This document shows, in pieces, positions 23,444 to 31,438 of a stretch of 46,332 bases of DNA (the stretch's first letter is position 1; each line of letters opens with the position of its first letter). Source of the DNA: Ramlibacter ginsenosidimutans (GTDB lineage Bacteria > Pseudomonadota > Gammaproteobacteria > Burkholderiales > Burkholderiaceae_C). The translations under genes were made by a program, and so were the position numbers. The notes beneath the pieces were generated by a model that searched no databases, was not told the origin of the DNA, and worked only from the letters and a program-made list of their open reading frames with translations. The stretch is from contig NZ_JAEPWM010000019.1 in assembly GCF_016654015.1 (NCBI RefSeq), forward strand, positions 1-46,332, read 5' to 3'.

Positions 23444-23546
23444 CTCGTTCCCTGCACGCAACGCCGACCGCGTCCCTGAAAGCTCGCGTCACACATTCGA
23501 CCGGCCCGGCGTGGACGCTCCCCCTGCACGCCCCGACAATGCGGGC

Positions 23547-23639
23547 ATGCGCGCACGCGTCCTGACGTCCGTCCTCCTCGCCCTCGCCGTCCACCCGGCC
23601 GGTCGGGCGCAACCGGCCTCCTCCTGGAACAAGGAATGA
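23547..23639 (+). CDS. 30-residue signal-peptide-like reading frame
   Basis: A short frame reads MRARVLTSVLLALAVHPAGR then AQPASSWNKE and stops. It has the basic start, hydrophobic core and small-residue end of a signal peptide but almost no mature protein. Its TGA overlaps the ATG of the DUF1653 gene (ATGA at 23636-23639), so its translation could feed that gene, whose own ribosome site is poor. It may be a leader peptide, a very small exported peptide, or the 5' remnant of a lost exported protein. The evidence is codon pattern and the overlap only. Confidence 0.4.
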   Translation: MRARVLTSVLLALAVHPAGRAQPASSWNKE

Positions 23640-23869
23640 CCGGCCTGCCTCCCCTGCCCGCCACGCCCCTGGGCCGCTACCGCCACTACAAGGGCGGCGA
23701 GTACGAAGTGATAGCCGTCGCGCGCCACAGCGAGACCCACGAGCCGCTGGTGGTGTACCGCCCGCTGCGCGACGACGCCGGCTGGTGGGTGCGCCCGCAC
23801 GCCATGTTCTTCGAAGAGGTCGTCATCGACGGCGTCCGCCAGCCGCGCTTCGTCCGCATCGCCGCCTGA
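23636..23869 (+). CDS. DUF1653-domain protein
   Basis: A 77-residue protein nearly filled by DUF1653. The family pattern is clear: LGRYRHYKGGEYEVI (12-26), ARHSETHEPLVVYRPL and the closing WWVRPHAMFFEEV. It is a small beta-barrel-like domain of unknown function, sometimes found fused to other enzymes. The start overlaps the tiny upstream frame, and the stop is 10 bp ahead of the next gene, so it is probably part of a short operon. Confidence 0.9.
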   Translation: MTGLPPLPATPLGRYRHYKGGEYEVIAVARHSETHEPLVVYRPLRDDAGWWVRPHAMFFEEVVIDGVRQPRFVRIAA

Positions 23870-23879
23870 GGTCCGCATC

Positions 23880-24560
23880 ATGTGGCGCGTGCTTCCCTTC
23901 CAGTGGCTGGTGTACTACTTCCTGTTCGGGCTGGTGCTCGTGTTCCTGGGCATGTGGTGGTTCCAGGGCCGGCCGCACTACCTGAAGAAGGGCGGCAAGG
24001 GCTTGTTCAAGCTGTTCACCACCTTGTGGACGACGGTGACGATCTTCACGCTCATCACGGCGGCCGCGGGCAAGTTCCTGTGGTCGCCGCTCGCGTCGAC
24101 TCGCTGGTTTTCCGAAGCGGTGTTCGCCGACGTGTCGGGCGACTGGCAAGGCGTGCTGCAGACGGCGGCGGCCGGCCAGTCCGCGGGCAGCCGCTCGCCG
24201 GATCCGGTGGAAGTGCACATCGAGCAGGATTTCTTCCAGCTGGAGATGAGCTTCACCTCCAACCGGCACCGCACCGACGCGCGCACGATCGCGCTGTGGC
24301 CCGAGCGCGATGCGGTCACGCGCAAGCAGCGCCTCTGGTACGTGTACGAAGCGCGCACGCCGGGTCCGCTGCCCGGCGATCCCGCCGTCTACCAGGGCGC
24401 CGGCTTCCTCGACGTGCGCAAGAACCGCTCGGGCGTGCTGCTCGAAGGCCTGTTCTGGACCGACCGCAACTGGCAGCGCAACGCCCACACCGCCGGCACG
24501 ATCCGGCTGCACGCGGCCGGCGTCGGCCTGCCCGCTGCCGCCGGCGGCGTGCCGATGTAG
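23880..24560 (+). CDS. Two-helix membrane protein with beta-rich domain (Cap15-like architecture)
   Basis: A 226-residue protein. Two transmembrane helices (about 9-28 and 45-67) are joined by a basic loop (HYLKKGGKG), then a soluble beta-rich domain (about 82-210) begins FADVSGDWQGVLQT. The order of strands, with VEVHIEQDFFQLEMSFTS, RLWYVYEAR, GAGFLDV and LLEGLFWTDRNW then GTIRLH, resembles the SMODS-associated 2TM beta-barrel effectors (Cap15 type) of CBASS, in which the barrel binds a cyclic dinucleotide. No nucleotidyltransferase, Cap2 or Cap3 gene is nearby, so this is an architectural likeness. It may be a housekeeping relative. Confidence 0.6.
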   Translation: MWRVLPFQWLVYYFLFGLVLVFLGMWWFQGRPHYLKKGGKGLFKLFTTLWTTVTIFTLITAAAGKFLWSPLASTRWFSEAVFADVSGDWQGVLQTAAAGQSAGSRSPDPVEVHIEQDFFQLEMSFTSNRHRTDARTIALWPERDAVTRKQRLWYVYEARTPGPLPGDPAVYQGAGFLDVRKNRSGVLLEGLFWTDRNWQRNAHTAGTIRLHAAGVGLPAAAGGVPM

Positions 24561-24665
24561 CGCTCGCCGGCACGCGGCCGCCGCGTGACCCGGCAGCGGA
24601 TCCGTCCTACAGTCCGCCCACTGGCGAGCGCGGAAGATAGGCGCCAGCACGACACGAGGTGAACG

Positions 24666-25064
24666 ATGGCGCTGCCCCATGCGCAACTGATGGACGTGAT
24701 CAACGTGGGCCCGCTCGGCGAGCAGCTGGAGGGCCTCGTCAGCACGAGCCTGATCAAGACCGAGCGGGTGCAACTGCTGCACCTGGTGCTGGCCGCGCAC
24801 CAGGACATGCCGCAGCATCACGTGGACGACGAATGCACGATCCATTGCCTGGAAGGCGAGGTGGAGATCGTGACGGGCGCGGGCGTGCGCCAGCTGCGCC
24901 CCGGCAACCTGGTGGTGCTGCCCGCGCGCGAGAAGCACTCGCTGCGCGCGCGCAGCCGGGCCGCCGTGCTGCTCACGCTGCTGCTGGACCACGGCGACGC
25001 CGCCCGCCAGGGCGGTGGCGGCAACCGGCGCGCGCTCGACAAGGACACGCCGCTCAAGCCCTAG
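24666..25064 (+). CDS. Cupin-domain protein
   Basis: A 132-residue cupin. LAAHQDMPQHHVDDECTIHC carries candidate metal ligands (paired His, then Glu), EGEVEI follows, and LRPGNLVVLPAREKHSLRA forms the second motif with its His. ACGAGGTGAACG is a plausible ribosome site. The C-terminal tail is Gly/Arg-rich and probably disordered. Role unknown. The next gene, a Bug binding protein, starts 46 bp later in the same direction. Confidence 0.85.
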   Translation: MALPHAQLMDVINVGPLGEQLEGLVSTSLIKTERVQLLHLVLAAHQDMPQHHVDDECTIHCLEGEVEIVTGAGVRQLRPGNLVVLPAREKHSLRARSRAAVLLTLLLDHGDAARQGGGGNRRALDKDTPLKP

Positions 25065-25110
25065 CGGCGCTCACGCGCAGGATGGGTACGATGCGGGCAG
25101 GAGATCCGCC

Positions 25111-26085
25111 ATGCCCAGCCATCGCCGAATCCGGAACGCCCTCCTCGTCGCAGCCGCGGCGCTGCTGCCTGTGCTCGCGGGCGCGCAGGCTTGGCCGACC
25201 AAGACCATCCGCATCCTCGTCGGTTCGCCGCCCGGGGGCCCCTCGGACATCGTGACGCGCGTCTTCGCCGAGCAGTTGAGCCAGCGCTTCAAGGAGCCGG
25301 TGGTGGCCGAGAACCGGCCGGGGGTGGGCAACAGCATCGCCGCCGGCGTCGTCGCCCGGGGCGAGCCCGACGGCTACACGCTGGTGATCAGCCCCGACAC
25401 CGTGGTGACGGTGAATCCCCTCGTCTACAAGAAGCTCAACTTCGACGCCCGCACGGAGCTGGTGAACGTTTCCACCCTCGCGGCGTTCACGCAAATGCTC
25501 GTGTGCAACCCGGCCACCGGCGTGCACACCGTGCCGGAACTGGTCGCGAAGGCGAAGTCTTCGCACATGACCTACGCGTCGGGCGGCCCCGGCGTGCCCG
25601 GCCATCTGGCGGCGGAGATGTTCCTGCAGACCGCCGGCGTGAAGATGCAGCACGTGCCGTACAAGGGGCCGGCGCCGGCCACGCTGGCCGTGGTGGCCGG
25701 CGAATCCGATTGCGGATTCCTCGCCACGCCCACGGTGCTGCAGCAGGTGAAGGCCGGCAAGCTGAACGCGCTGGCCGTGTCGTCCGCGGTGCCGTCGCCG
25801 ATGGCGCCGGAGGTGCCGACGCTGGCCAAGGCGCTGAACCGGCCCGACCTGGACATCAGCTTCAAGCTGGTGCTGCAGGCCGCCAGGGGCACGCCGGCCC
25901 CGGTGATCGCGGAGCTCGAACGCGCGGCCATGGAGATCATGCAGAAGCCGGAAGTCCGCGCGCGCCTGCAAGCGGCCGACCTGGTGGCGATCGGCAGCAG
26001 CACGAAGGACGCCGAAGCGGCGATGAAGGCGGAGACCGCACGCTGGGCGCCGGTGGTGAGCCGGCTCGAGATCAAGACGGAGTGA
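25111..26085 (+). CDS. Bug-family tripartite tricarboxylate transporter binding protein (1)
   Basis: A 324-residue periplasmic protein with a signal peptide ending near AGAQA (about 26). Bug/TctC features are the WPTKTIRILVGSPPGGPSD start, the NRPGVGNSIAAGVVARGEPDGYTL segment and QHVPYKGPAPATLAVVAGESD. Bug proteins bind carboxylates or amides and usually serve TctA/TctB permeases; many, as here, have no adjacent permease. GCAGGAG precedes the ATG at 25111. The next gene is a second Bug protein. Confidence 0.93.
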   Translation: MPSHRRIRNALLVAAAALLPVLAGAQAWPTKTIRILVGSPPGGPSDIVTRVFAEQLSQRFKEPVVAENRPGVGNSIAAGVVARGEPDGYTLVISPDTVVTVNPLVYKKLNFDARTELVNVSTLAAFTQMLVCNPATGVHTVPELVAKAKSSHMTYASGGPGVPGHLAAEMFLQTAGVKMQHVPYKGPAPATLAVVAGESDCGFLATPTVLQQVKAGKLNALAVSSAVPSPMAPEVPTLAKALNRPDLDISFKLVLQAARGTPAPVIAELERAAMEIMQKPEVRARLQAADLVAIGSSTKDAEAAMKAETARWAPVVSRLEIKTE

Positions 26086-26113
26086 ACGGCGCAGCCCCGC
26101 GCAAGGAGACCTC

Positions 26114-27082
26114 ATGATCCCGAAGCTGGCCGCCTTCGTAGTCGCCGCGTTCGCCCTGGCGGGCGTGGTGCCCGAAGCAACGGCCCAGGGCTGGCCCAAC
26201 CGCATGACGATCACGGTCGTGGTGCCGCTGGCGCCAGGCGACGGCGGCGACATGACCGCGCGTGCCATGTCCGAGGTACTGGCCAGCGATCTCGAGGCTC
26301 CGGTGGTGGTGGTCAACAAGCCCGGCGCGGGTGGCGCGCTGGGGGTGCACTCGGTGATCTCGGCGCACAAGGACGGCTACGTCGTGCTGTTCACGCAGAA
26401 CAGTCCGCTGACCATCCGCCGGGTGCTCGATCCCGCCACGGCCAACTACGACCCGCTGAAGGACCTGGTGCCGCTCGCGATCACCACGCGCTCGCCCTCG
26501 GTGCTGGTCGTGCGCAAGGACGCGCCCTTCCGCAGTTTCCAGGAGATGGTGGCGTACGCGCGGCGGAATCCCGGCCGCGTGCGCATCGGCAATGCCGGCC
26601 CGGGATCGGCCGGCGACCTCAGCGTGCAGGTGATCAACAGCGTGGCCGGCACGGACCTCGACTCGATCCCGTACAAGGGCGCGGCGCCGGCCGTGAACGA
26701 CGTGATCGGCGGCCAGGTGGAAGGCGTGATCCTCGCATTGGGCGCCGTGTCGGCGCAGATCCGCAGCGGCACGCTGCGGGCTATCGCCATCTCCAGCGAG
26801 TTCCCCGAGCTCCCGGAGGTGCCGACGCTCACCCGGCTCGGCTACCGGCAGGACCTGCTGGGCGTGTGGTTCGCGTGGATGCTGCCGGCCGGCGTACCGG
26901 ACAACGTGGTGCAGGAGCTCACGGCGGCGCTGCACAGGGCCACGCGCAACGGCGAGGTCGCCTCGCGCCTGCAGCCCTTCGGGCTGGTGCAGGACTGGGA
27001 GCCTGCCAGCCGCGTGGAAGCGGAGATCACGCGCGAATACGACATGATCGTGCAGGTCACGAGCCGGCTGAAGAAGCCCTAG
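26114..27082 (+). CDS. Bug-family tripartite tricarboxylate transporter binding protein (2)
   Basis: A 322-residue binding protein with signal peptide to about residue 24 (ATAQ). Family marks are GWPNRMTITVVVPLAPGDGGD, VNKPGAGGALG, DGYVVLFT and LDSIPYKGAAPAVNDVIGGQ. AAGGAGA lies before the ATG. It is 28 bp after Bug protein 1, so the two are probably one transcript. The two differ a good deal in sequence, which argues against a recent duplication and for two ligands. Confidence 0.93.
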   Translation: MIPKLAAFVVAAFALAGVVPEATAQGWPNRMTITVVVPLAPGDGGDMTARAMSEVLASDLEAPVVVVNKPGAGGALGVHSVISAHKDGYVVLFTQNSPLTIRRVLDPATANYDPLKDLVPLAITTRSPSVLVVRKDAPFRSFQEMVAYARRNPGRVRIGNAGPGSAGDLSVQVINSVAGTDLDSIPYKGAAPAVNDVIGGQVEGVILALGAVSAQIRSGTLRAIAISSEFPELPEVPTLTRLGYRQDLLGVWFAWMLPAGVPDNVVQELTAALHRATRNGEVASRLQPFGLVQDWEPASRVEAEITREYDMIVQVTSRLKKP

Positions 27083-27114
27083 CCTGCGCCCGTCTCCCCG
27101 AGCTGCCCGGCGCC

Positions 27115-27549
27115 ATGTCCGACCCGCACGATCTCGATCGCTTCGTCACCGCGCAAGCGCCCGTGATGGGGCAGGTCCTCGACGAACTGCGCGCGGGCAG
27201 CAAGCGCAGCCACTGGATGTGGTTCGTGTTCCCGCAGCTGCAGGGGCTCGGCACGAGCGGGATGGCGCAGCGGTATGGCATTGCTTCGCTCGCCGAGGCG
27301 CGCGCGTATCTCGCGCATCCGGTGCTGGGTCCGCGCCTGCTCGCCTGCTGCGGCCTGATGCTGCAGGTCCAGGGGCGGTCCGCGCAGGCGATCCTCGGCT
27401 CGCCGGACGACCTGAAGTTCCGCTCCTGCTGCACCCTGTTCGCCCTGGCGGCGCCGCACGAGCCCGTGTTCCAGCAATGCCTCGACCGTTTCTACGGCGG
27501 CGTGCCGGACCCCCGCACCGTCGCTCTTTGCGGCACCATGGGCCCATGA
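27115..27549 (+). CDS. DUF1810-domain protein
   Basis: A 144-residue protein filled by DUF1810. Family segments are DPHDLDRFVTAQ at the start, SHWMWFVFPQLQGLG (about 32-46), AQRYGIASLAEARAYLAHPVLG and DDLKFRSCCTLFA. It is a soluble helical domain of unknown function. The start at 27115 fits the family length; no good ribosome site is visible. Its stop overlaps the ATG of the next gene (ATGA), so the two are coupled. Confidence 0.9.
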   Translation: MSDPHDLDRFVTAQAPVMGQVLDELRAGSKRSHWMWFVFPQLQGLGTSGMAQRYGIASLAEARAYLAHPVLGPRLLACCGLMLQVQGRSAQAILGSPDDLKFRSCCTLFALAAPHEPVFQQCLDRFYGGVPDPRTVALCGTMGP

Positions 27550-27857
27550 AACAGCAGCAACAAGCCACCGGCGGCTCGGCCGTCGTCTCGAACAACGAAG
27601 CCCGGTCCCGCTACGAACTGCAGCAGGACGGCGAAGTCGCCGCCATCGCGCAGTACGAGGTGCAAGGCGATCGCGTGTGCTTCACGCACACCGAGGTGGA
27701 CCAGCGCTACGAAGGGCAAGGCCTCGGCTCGAAGCTCGCGGCGTTCGCGCTCGACGACGTGAAGCGCCGCGGCATGAAGGCCCTGCCGCAATGCAAGTTC
27801 ATCGCGAGCTACATCGCGCGGCACGAGAAGGAGTACGGGGACCTGGTGGTGTCGTGA
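27546..27857 (+). CDS. GNAT-like N-acetyltransferase (COG2388/YjdJ type)
   Basis: A 103-residue minimal acetyltransferase. The core is RYELQQDGEVAAIAQYEVQG, the VDQRYEGQGLGSKLAAFALDD acetyl-CoA loop (conserved Q/RxxGxG/A form) and the C-terminal CKFIASYIARHEKEYGDLV. The N-terminus has a run of Gln. Members act on small amines or protein termini, but no substrate is known for this group. Coupled to the DUF1810 gene; followed by palindromic repeat copies 4 and 5. Confidence 0.9.
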   Translation: MKQQQQATGGSAVVSNNEARSRYELQQDGEVAAIAQYEVQGDRVCFTHTEVDQRYEGQGLGSKLAAFALDDVKRRGMKALPQCKFIASYIARHEKEYGDLVVS

Positions 27858-27903
27858 GGGGTGGCGCGGCAAGGGCCACTGATGCGGCCGTTGAAGCGGA
27901 AAC

Positions 27904-27991
27904 CGTAGGCTGGTGGTGAGCCGCAGGCGAACCCCAGCTTGCTGCGCTACGCTGGATCGCTGGGGTTCGCGTTGCTCACCGCCAGCCTACG
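27904..27991 (+). repeat. Long palindromic repeat, copy 4
   Basis: This 88-bp copy is close to the consensus: left arm CGTAGGCTGGTGGTGAGCC and GCGAACCCCAGC, centre TTGCTGCGCTACGCTGGATC, right arm GCTGGGGTTCGC and CTCACCGCCAGCCTACG. It starts 46 bp after the acetyltransferase stop, in the gap between convergent genes. Confidence 0.93.
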
Positions 27992-28033
27992 CGGGCCTCA
28001 CGGGGCACAGTGTCACGGTGGTTGAATCGGAAA

Positions 28034-28121
28034 CGTAGGCTGGTGGTGAGCCGCAGGCGAACCCCAGCTCGGTGCGCTACGCTGGATCGCTGGGGTTCGC
28101 GGAGCTCACCGCCAGCCTACG
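28034..28121 (+). repeat. Long palindromic repeat, copy 5
   Basis: An 88-bp copy in the same orientation as copy 4, separated from it by 42 bp and differing from it at only a few central positions (TCGGTGCGCTACGCTGGATC). Two tandem copies suggest local duplication or paired (BIME-like) arrangement. Confidence 0.93.
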
Positions 28122-28570
28122 AGTACGAAGGCCCGTGAGTCTTGCGCGCAGGGGCCACACTGCCCATCGTCGCGGCAGGCGGCGTGCGGTGCAGGCCCGC
28201 ATGAAGGGCATCGCCTGCAAGCCGGTCCGGGCGGCGGAGCGCGGCTACGAGAGCGTCAGCGTATCGAGCCGCGCGTACGTTTCATGCTACCGCGGCACTT
28301 GTCCGAGCAGAGAGTTTGACCGCGATCAGCGGGCAAACTCTCTGCGAGTTGTGCCGCGCGACGCCGGCCGGACCGGTTTCCAGGGGAGTCGGCGCGCGCA
28401 GCCGCCGACCGATGCCCAGCGGGCCTGCACCGCACGCCGCCTGCCGCGATGCCCACCCCCTACGAAGAGCGCACGTCTTCCTACCGCGCACGTCTTCCTG
28501 CCCCAACGCCGTCGAGCGTCGGTTGCAGCACGGCGTTCCGGCCGAGGCCGAGCGCTTATGCCGACCCTCG
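28122..28570. other. Non-coding region with strong hairpin and short direct repeat
   Basis: No gene is recognised in these 449 bases on either strand; open frames here have no family-like sequence. Two structures stand out. At 28308-28344 an 11-bp perfect stem (CAGAGAGTTTG with CAAACTCTCTG) encloses a 15-nt loop that can itself pair CCGC with GCGG; there is no T run, so it is not a classic terminator. At 28469-28499 GCGCACGTCTTCCT occurs twice with a 17-bp period. Confidence 0.6.
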
Positions 28571-29713
28571 TCATTGCGGCAGCGCGCCGGGTTCCTGCGC
28601 GGAGCGGACCGCGGCCGCCACGCCGCGCCAGGAGCGCTGCATGGCGCGCCCGGCCATCGCGGGCAGGCTGGCGGCCAGTTCGCACAGCGTGCAGGGATCG
28701 AACAGCATCGTTCGCACCAGTCGCCCCTGGCTGCCCCGGTCGGCCAGCACCCGCCACCAATCGCGCGGACGCAGCAGCGGATGGCGCCGGTTGCAGCGCG
28801 CCAGCGAGGGCCGTTGCGGCTGCGCGCCGGCAGGCCACGACGTGCGCAGGCTTTCTGCGAGGAAGTTCAGGCCGCAGGCAGCCGGCATCGCGAGCGAAGC
28901 CCAGAAGCGCGGGTTCGACTCGAGCAGGTAGACGCGACCGGTCGCCTGCTCGATGCGTGCGTCCAGGTTCATCGGACCGCTGTAGCCCGTCGCGCGGCAC
29001 AGCGCCGACGCCATCTCCTCGAGAATCGGGTCGCGGGTGAACTCCATCCAGCAGCCCTTGACCTCATGTGTCGTCACCGCGCGCAATTCGCCGTCGACCG
29101 CGAACAGGTCGACATCGATGTCGCGGCCCTCGATGTAGCGCTGCACGACGAGCGGCCCATCGCCGTAGGTGCGATCGAGCACGACGTGGTCCAGCAGGTC
29201 CTGCCCGCTGCGGACCACCACCACGCCGAGCGAGCCCGATGCATTGGTCGGCTTGACGACGAAGGGCAACCCCAGCGTCGCGGCGAGCTCGGTGAAATCC
29301 AGCTGGTGCTTGCCGGCGACGCACACGGCCGCCGGGACCGGCAGCGCCGATGCATCGCAAAGCAGGTGGAAGCGCCACTTGTCATCGAGTGTCTCCAACA
29401 CCTGCGGGGTGGGAAGGGGCGTCGTCGCGAGCGGCACGCGCGGCCCCAGGCGATGCAGCAGCCGAATCGCCGGGCAATCGCACGGCACGATGACGCCCTG
29501 CGGTTGCTCGCGCGCGAGTTCTTCGAGTTGGCTCGCGCAGCGCTCCAGGTCGCCGAAGTCCGCCAGCACATGGCGGCGAACCCATGGCGACCAGCGCAGC
29601 TGACGGGTTTCCTGCGTGCCGAACACGACGACGCGCGGGCTGCCCATGGCGTGCGCCGCCTGCAGCACGGGAAGGACGATGCGGGTCTGGCACCCGAGCA
29701 GGATCAGGCTCAT
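28571..29713 (-). CDS. ATP-grasp family protein
   Basis: A 380-residue ATP-grasp enzyme. A preATP domain (1-105) is followed by LDDKWRFHLLCD (K112), FVVKPTNASGSLGV (K154, nucleotide-binding), VVQRYIEGRDIDVDLF (E195) and YLLESNPRFWAS (metal-binding Glu and Asn). It is most like the carbamoyl-phosphate-synthase-type stand-alone ligases that join a carboxylate to an amine or thiol. Substrate unknown. The start at 29713 is preceded by GGAGAGGT; a longer frame upstream is not supported. No partner biosynthetic genes are adjacent, which is unusual for this group. Confidence 0.85.
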   Translation of the reverse strand: MSLILLGCQTRIVLPVLQAAHAMGSPRVVVFGTQETRQLRWSPWVRRHVLADFGDLERCASQLEELAREQPQGVIVPCDCPAIRLLHRLGPRVPLATTPLPTPQVLETLDDKWRFHLLCDASALPVPAAVCVAGKHQLDFTELAATLGLPFVVKPTNASGSLGVVVVRSGQDLLDHVVLDRTYGDGPLVVQRYIEGRDIDVDLFAVDGELRAVTTHEVKGCWMEFTRDPILEEMASALCRATGYSGPMNLDARIEQATGRVYLLESNPRFWASLAMPAACGLNFLAESLRTSWPAGAQPQRPSLARCNRRHPLLRPRDWWRVLADRGSQGRLVRTMLFDPCTLCELAASLPAMAGRAMQRSWRGVAAAVRSAQEPGALPQ

Positions 29714-29863
29714 GCACCTCTCCGTCCGCCAGGACAGCGGAGGAGGCAGTCTGCCCCACCAGCTGAGCCAGGGGTTTGCCATCCGTCCGGCGGCCCCGGC
29801 CCGAAAGGGCTAACCTCCGCCCCCGCGACATCGCCGCGGGCCACCGGCCCGTGCCAAACAAAA

Positions 29864-29883
29864 AGGCCGCCCTGAGGCGGCCT
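29864..29883 (-). terminator. Rho-independent terminator of the semialdehyde dehydrogenase gene
   Basis: An 8-bp perfect stem (AGGCCGCC with GGCGGCCT) closes a CTGA loop. Read leftward it is followed at once by TTTTTGTTT (29856-29864). It lies 20 bp beyond the stop of the gene at 29904, the expected place. It is the only textbook intrinsic terminator found in the window. Confidence 0.9.
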
Positions 29884-29903
29884 CTTCGCTCAAGCGCGCA
29901 GGC

Positions 29904-31343
29904 TCACACGTTCATGATCGAGACAGCGCGGGCGTTCAGGTACGCCTCCAGCGACTCGGGGCCGCCCTCGGAGCCGTAGCCGGAGTCCTTGATGCCGCCG
30001 AAGGGCATCTCGGCGCTCGGCATCGCGGGCATGTTGATCCACATCATGCCGACTTCCACGCGGCGCGTGAGCAGGTCCGCGTTCTTCAGGGACCTGGTGA
30101 AGCCGTAACCGGCCAGGCCGAAGGAGAGCCGGTTCGCTTCCGCGATCGCCTCTTCCAGCTTGGTGAAGCCGCGGATGCCGGCGACGGGGCCGAACGGCTC
30201 GTCGTTGAACACCTTGGCTTCCAGCGGCACGTCCACCAGCACGGTGGGCTCCCAGAAATTGCCGGCATCACCGATGCGCTTGCCGCCGGTGAGCACCGTG
30301 GCGCCCTTCTGCACGGCGTCCTGGTGGAACTCCGCCATCGCGGTGAGGCGGCGCGGGTTGGCCAGCGGGCCCATCTGCGTGCCGTCGGCCAGGCCGTCGC
30401 CGACCTTCAGGCCTTGCGCGTACTTGGCCAGGGCCTGCGCGAATTCTTCCTTGACGCTCTCGTGCACCAGGAAGCGCGTGGGCGAGATGCAGACCTGCCC
30501 CGCGTTCCGGAACTTGGCGGCGCCCGCGGCCTTGACCGCGAGCTGGATGTCGGCGTCCTCGCAGACGATCACGGGTGCGTGGCCGCCCAGTTCCATCGTC
30601 ACGCGCTTCATGTGCTGGCCGGCGAGCGCGGCGAGCTGCTTGCCCACGGGCGTGGAGCCGGTGAAGGTGATCTTGCGGATCAGGCGGTGCGGCACGAGGT
30701 AGCCGGAGATCTCGGCCGGGTTGCCGTACACGAGTTGCAGCACGCCGGGCGGGATGCCGGCGTCGGCGAACGCCTTCATGAAGGCAGCGGGACCGGCCGG
30801 CGTTTCCTCGGCGGCCTTGACCAGCATCGAACAGCCAGCCGCGAGCGCGGGACCGACCTTGCGGACCACCTGGTTGATGGGAAAGTTCCAGGGCGTGAAG
30901 GCGGCGACGGGGCCGACCGGATCCTTCACCACCATCTGGCGCAGTTCGGGCTTGCCGCGCGAAGGCACGAGGCGGCCGTAGACGCGCAGGCCTTCGTCGG
31001 CGAACCAGTCGATCAGGTCGGCGGCGGCCAGGGTCTCACCCTTGGCCTCGGCGAGGGGCTTGCCCTGTTCCTGCGTGAGCAGCGGCGCGATCTCGCCGGC
31101 GCGCTCGCGGATCAGCGAGGCGGCCTTGCGCATGATCTTCGCGCGGTCGGCTGCGGGCATGTCGCGCCAGATCTCGAAGCCCTTCTGGGCGGCTTCCAGC
31201 GCCTTGTCGAGGTCGGCCCTGGAAGCATGGGCGACGCGGCCGATCTCCTTGCCGGTGGCCGGATTGAAAACGGCAAGCGTGCGGCCTTCGGCGGCGTCCT
31301 GCCACTGGCCATTGATGAAGAGCTGGGTATTGGGGTAGGTCAT
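29904..31343 (-). CDS. gabD: NAD(P)-dependent succinate-semialdehyde dehydrogenase
   Basis: A 479-residue aldehyde dehydrogenase. Catalytic residues are N153 (PWNFP), K176 (LVKAAEETP), E251 (MELGGHAP) and nucleophile C285 (NAGQVCISPTR). KITFTGSTPVGK is the cofactor-binding turn. Length and the SAEMPFGGIKDSGYGSEGG end fit GabD-type enzymes, which oxidise succinate semialdehyde to succinate. Other semialdehydes are possible because no gabT or related gene is adjacent. Start 31343 is chosen because AAGGGA stands 6 nt before it; an earlier ATG at 31367 has less support. A clear terminator follows. Confidence 0.88.
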   Translation of the reverse strand: MTYPNTQLFINGQWQDAAEGRTLAVFNPATGKEIGRVAHASRADLDKALEAAQKGFEIWRDMPAADRAKIMRKAASLIRERAGEIAPLLTQEQGKPLAEAKGETLAAADLIDWFADEGLRVYGRLVPSRGKPELRQMVVKDPVGPVAAFTPWNFPINQVVRKVGPALAAGCSMLVKAAEETPAGPAAFMKAFADAGIPPGVLQLVYGNPAEISGYLVPHRLIRKITFTGSTPVGKQLAALAGQHMKRVTMELGGHAPVIVCEDADIQLAVKAAGAAKFRNAGQVCISPTRFLVHESVKEEFAQALAKYAQGLKVGDGLADGTQMGPLANPRRLTAMAEFHQDAVQKGATVLTGGKRIGDAGNFWEPTVLVDVPLEAKVFNDEPFGPVAGIRGFTKLEEAIAEANRLSFGLAGYGFTRSLKNADLLTRRVEVGMMWINMPAMPSAEMPFGGIKDSGYGSEGGPESLEAYLNARAVSIMNV

Positions 31344-31438
31344 CGCGGTCCCTTGTGCGGAGTGCACCGGGGATTATGCGTTGACCGGAACACCCCGTCC
31401 GGCGCGGGGCCGGCACGCGGCCGTCCCCGCGAGCCGGT

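Noticed and set aside
20909..23461. Long N-terminal extension of the CoA transferase frame (to 1253 codons)
   Set aside because: The extension runs antisense or out of frame through the acyl-CoA dehydrogenase gene; family length and the ATGA overlap fix the start at 20908.
28122..28570. Coding sequence between the palindromic repeats and the ATP-grasp gene
   Set aside because: Frames on both strands are Arg/Pro-rich shadows with no ribosome site or family pattern.
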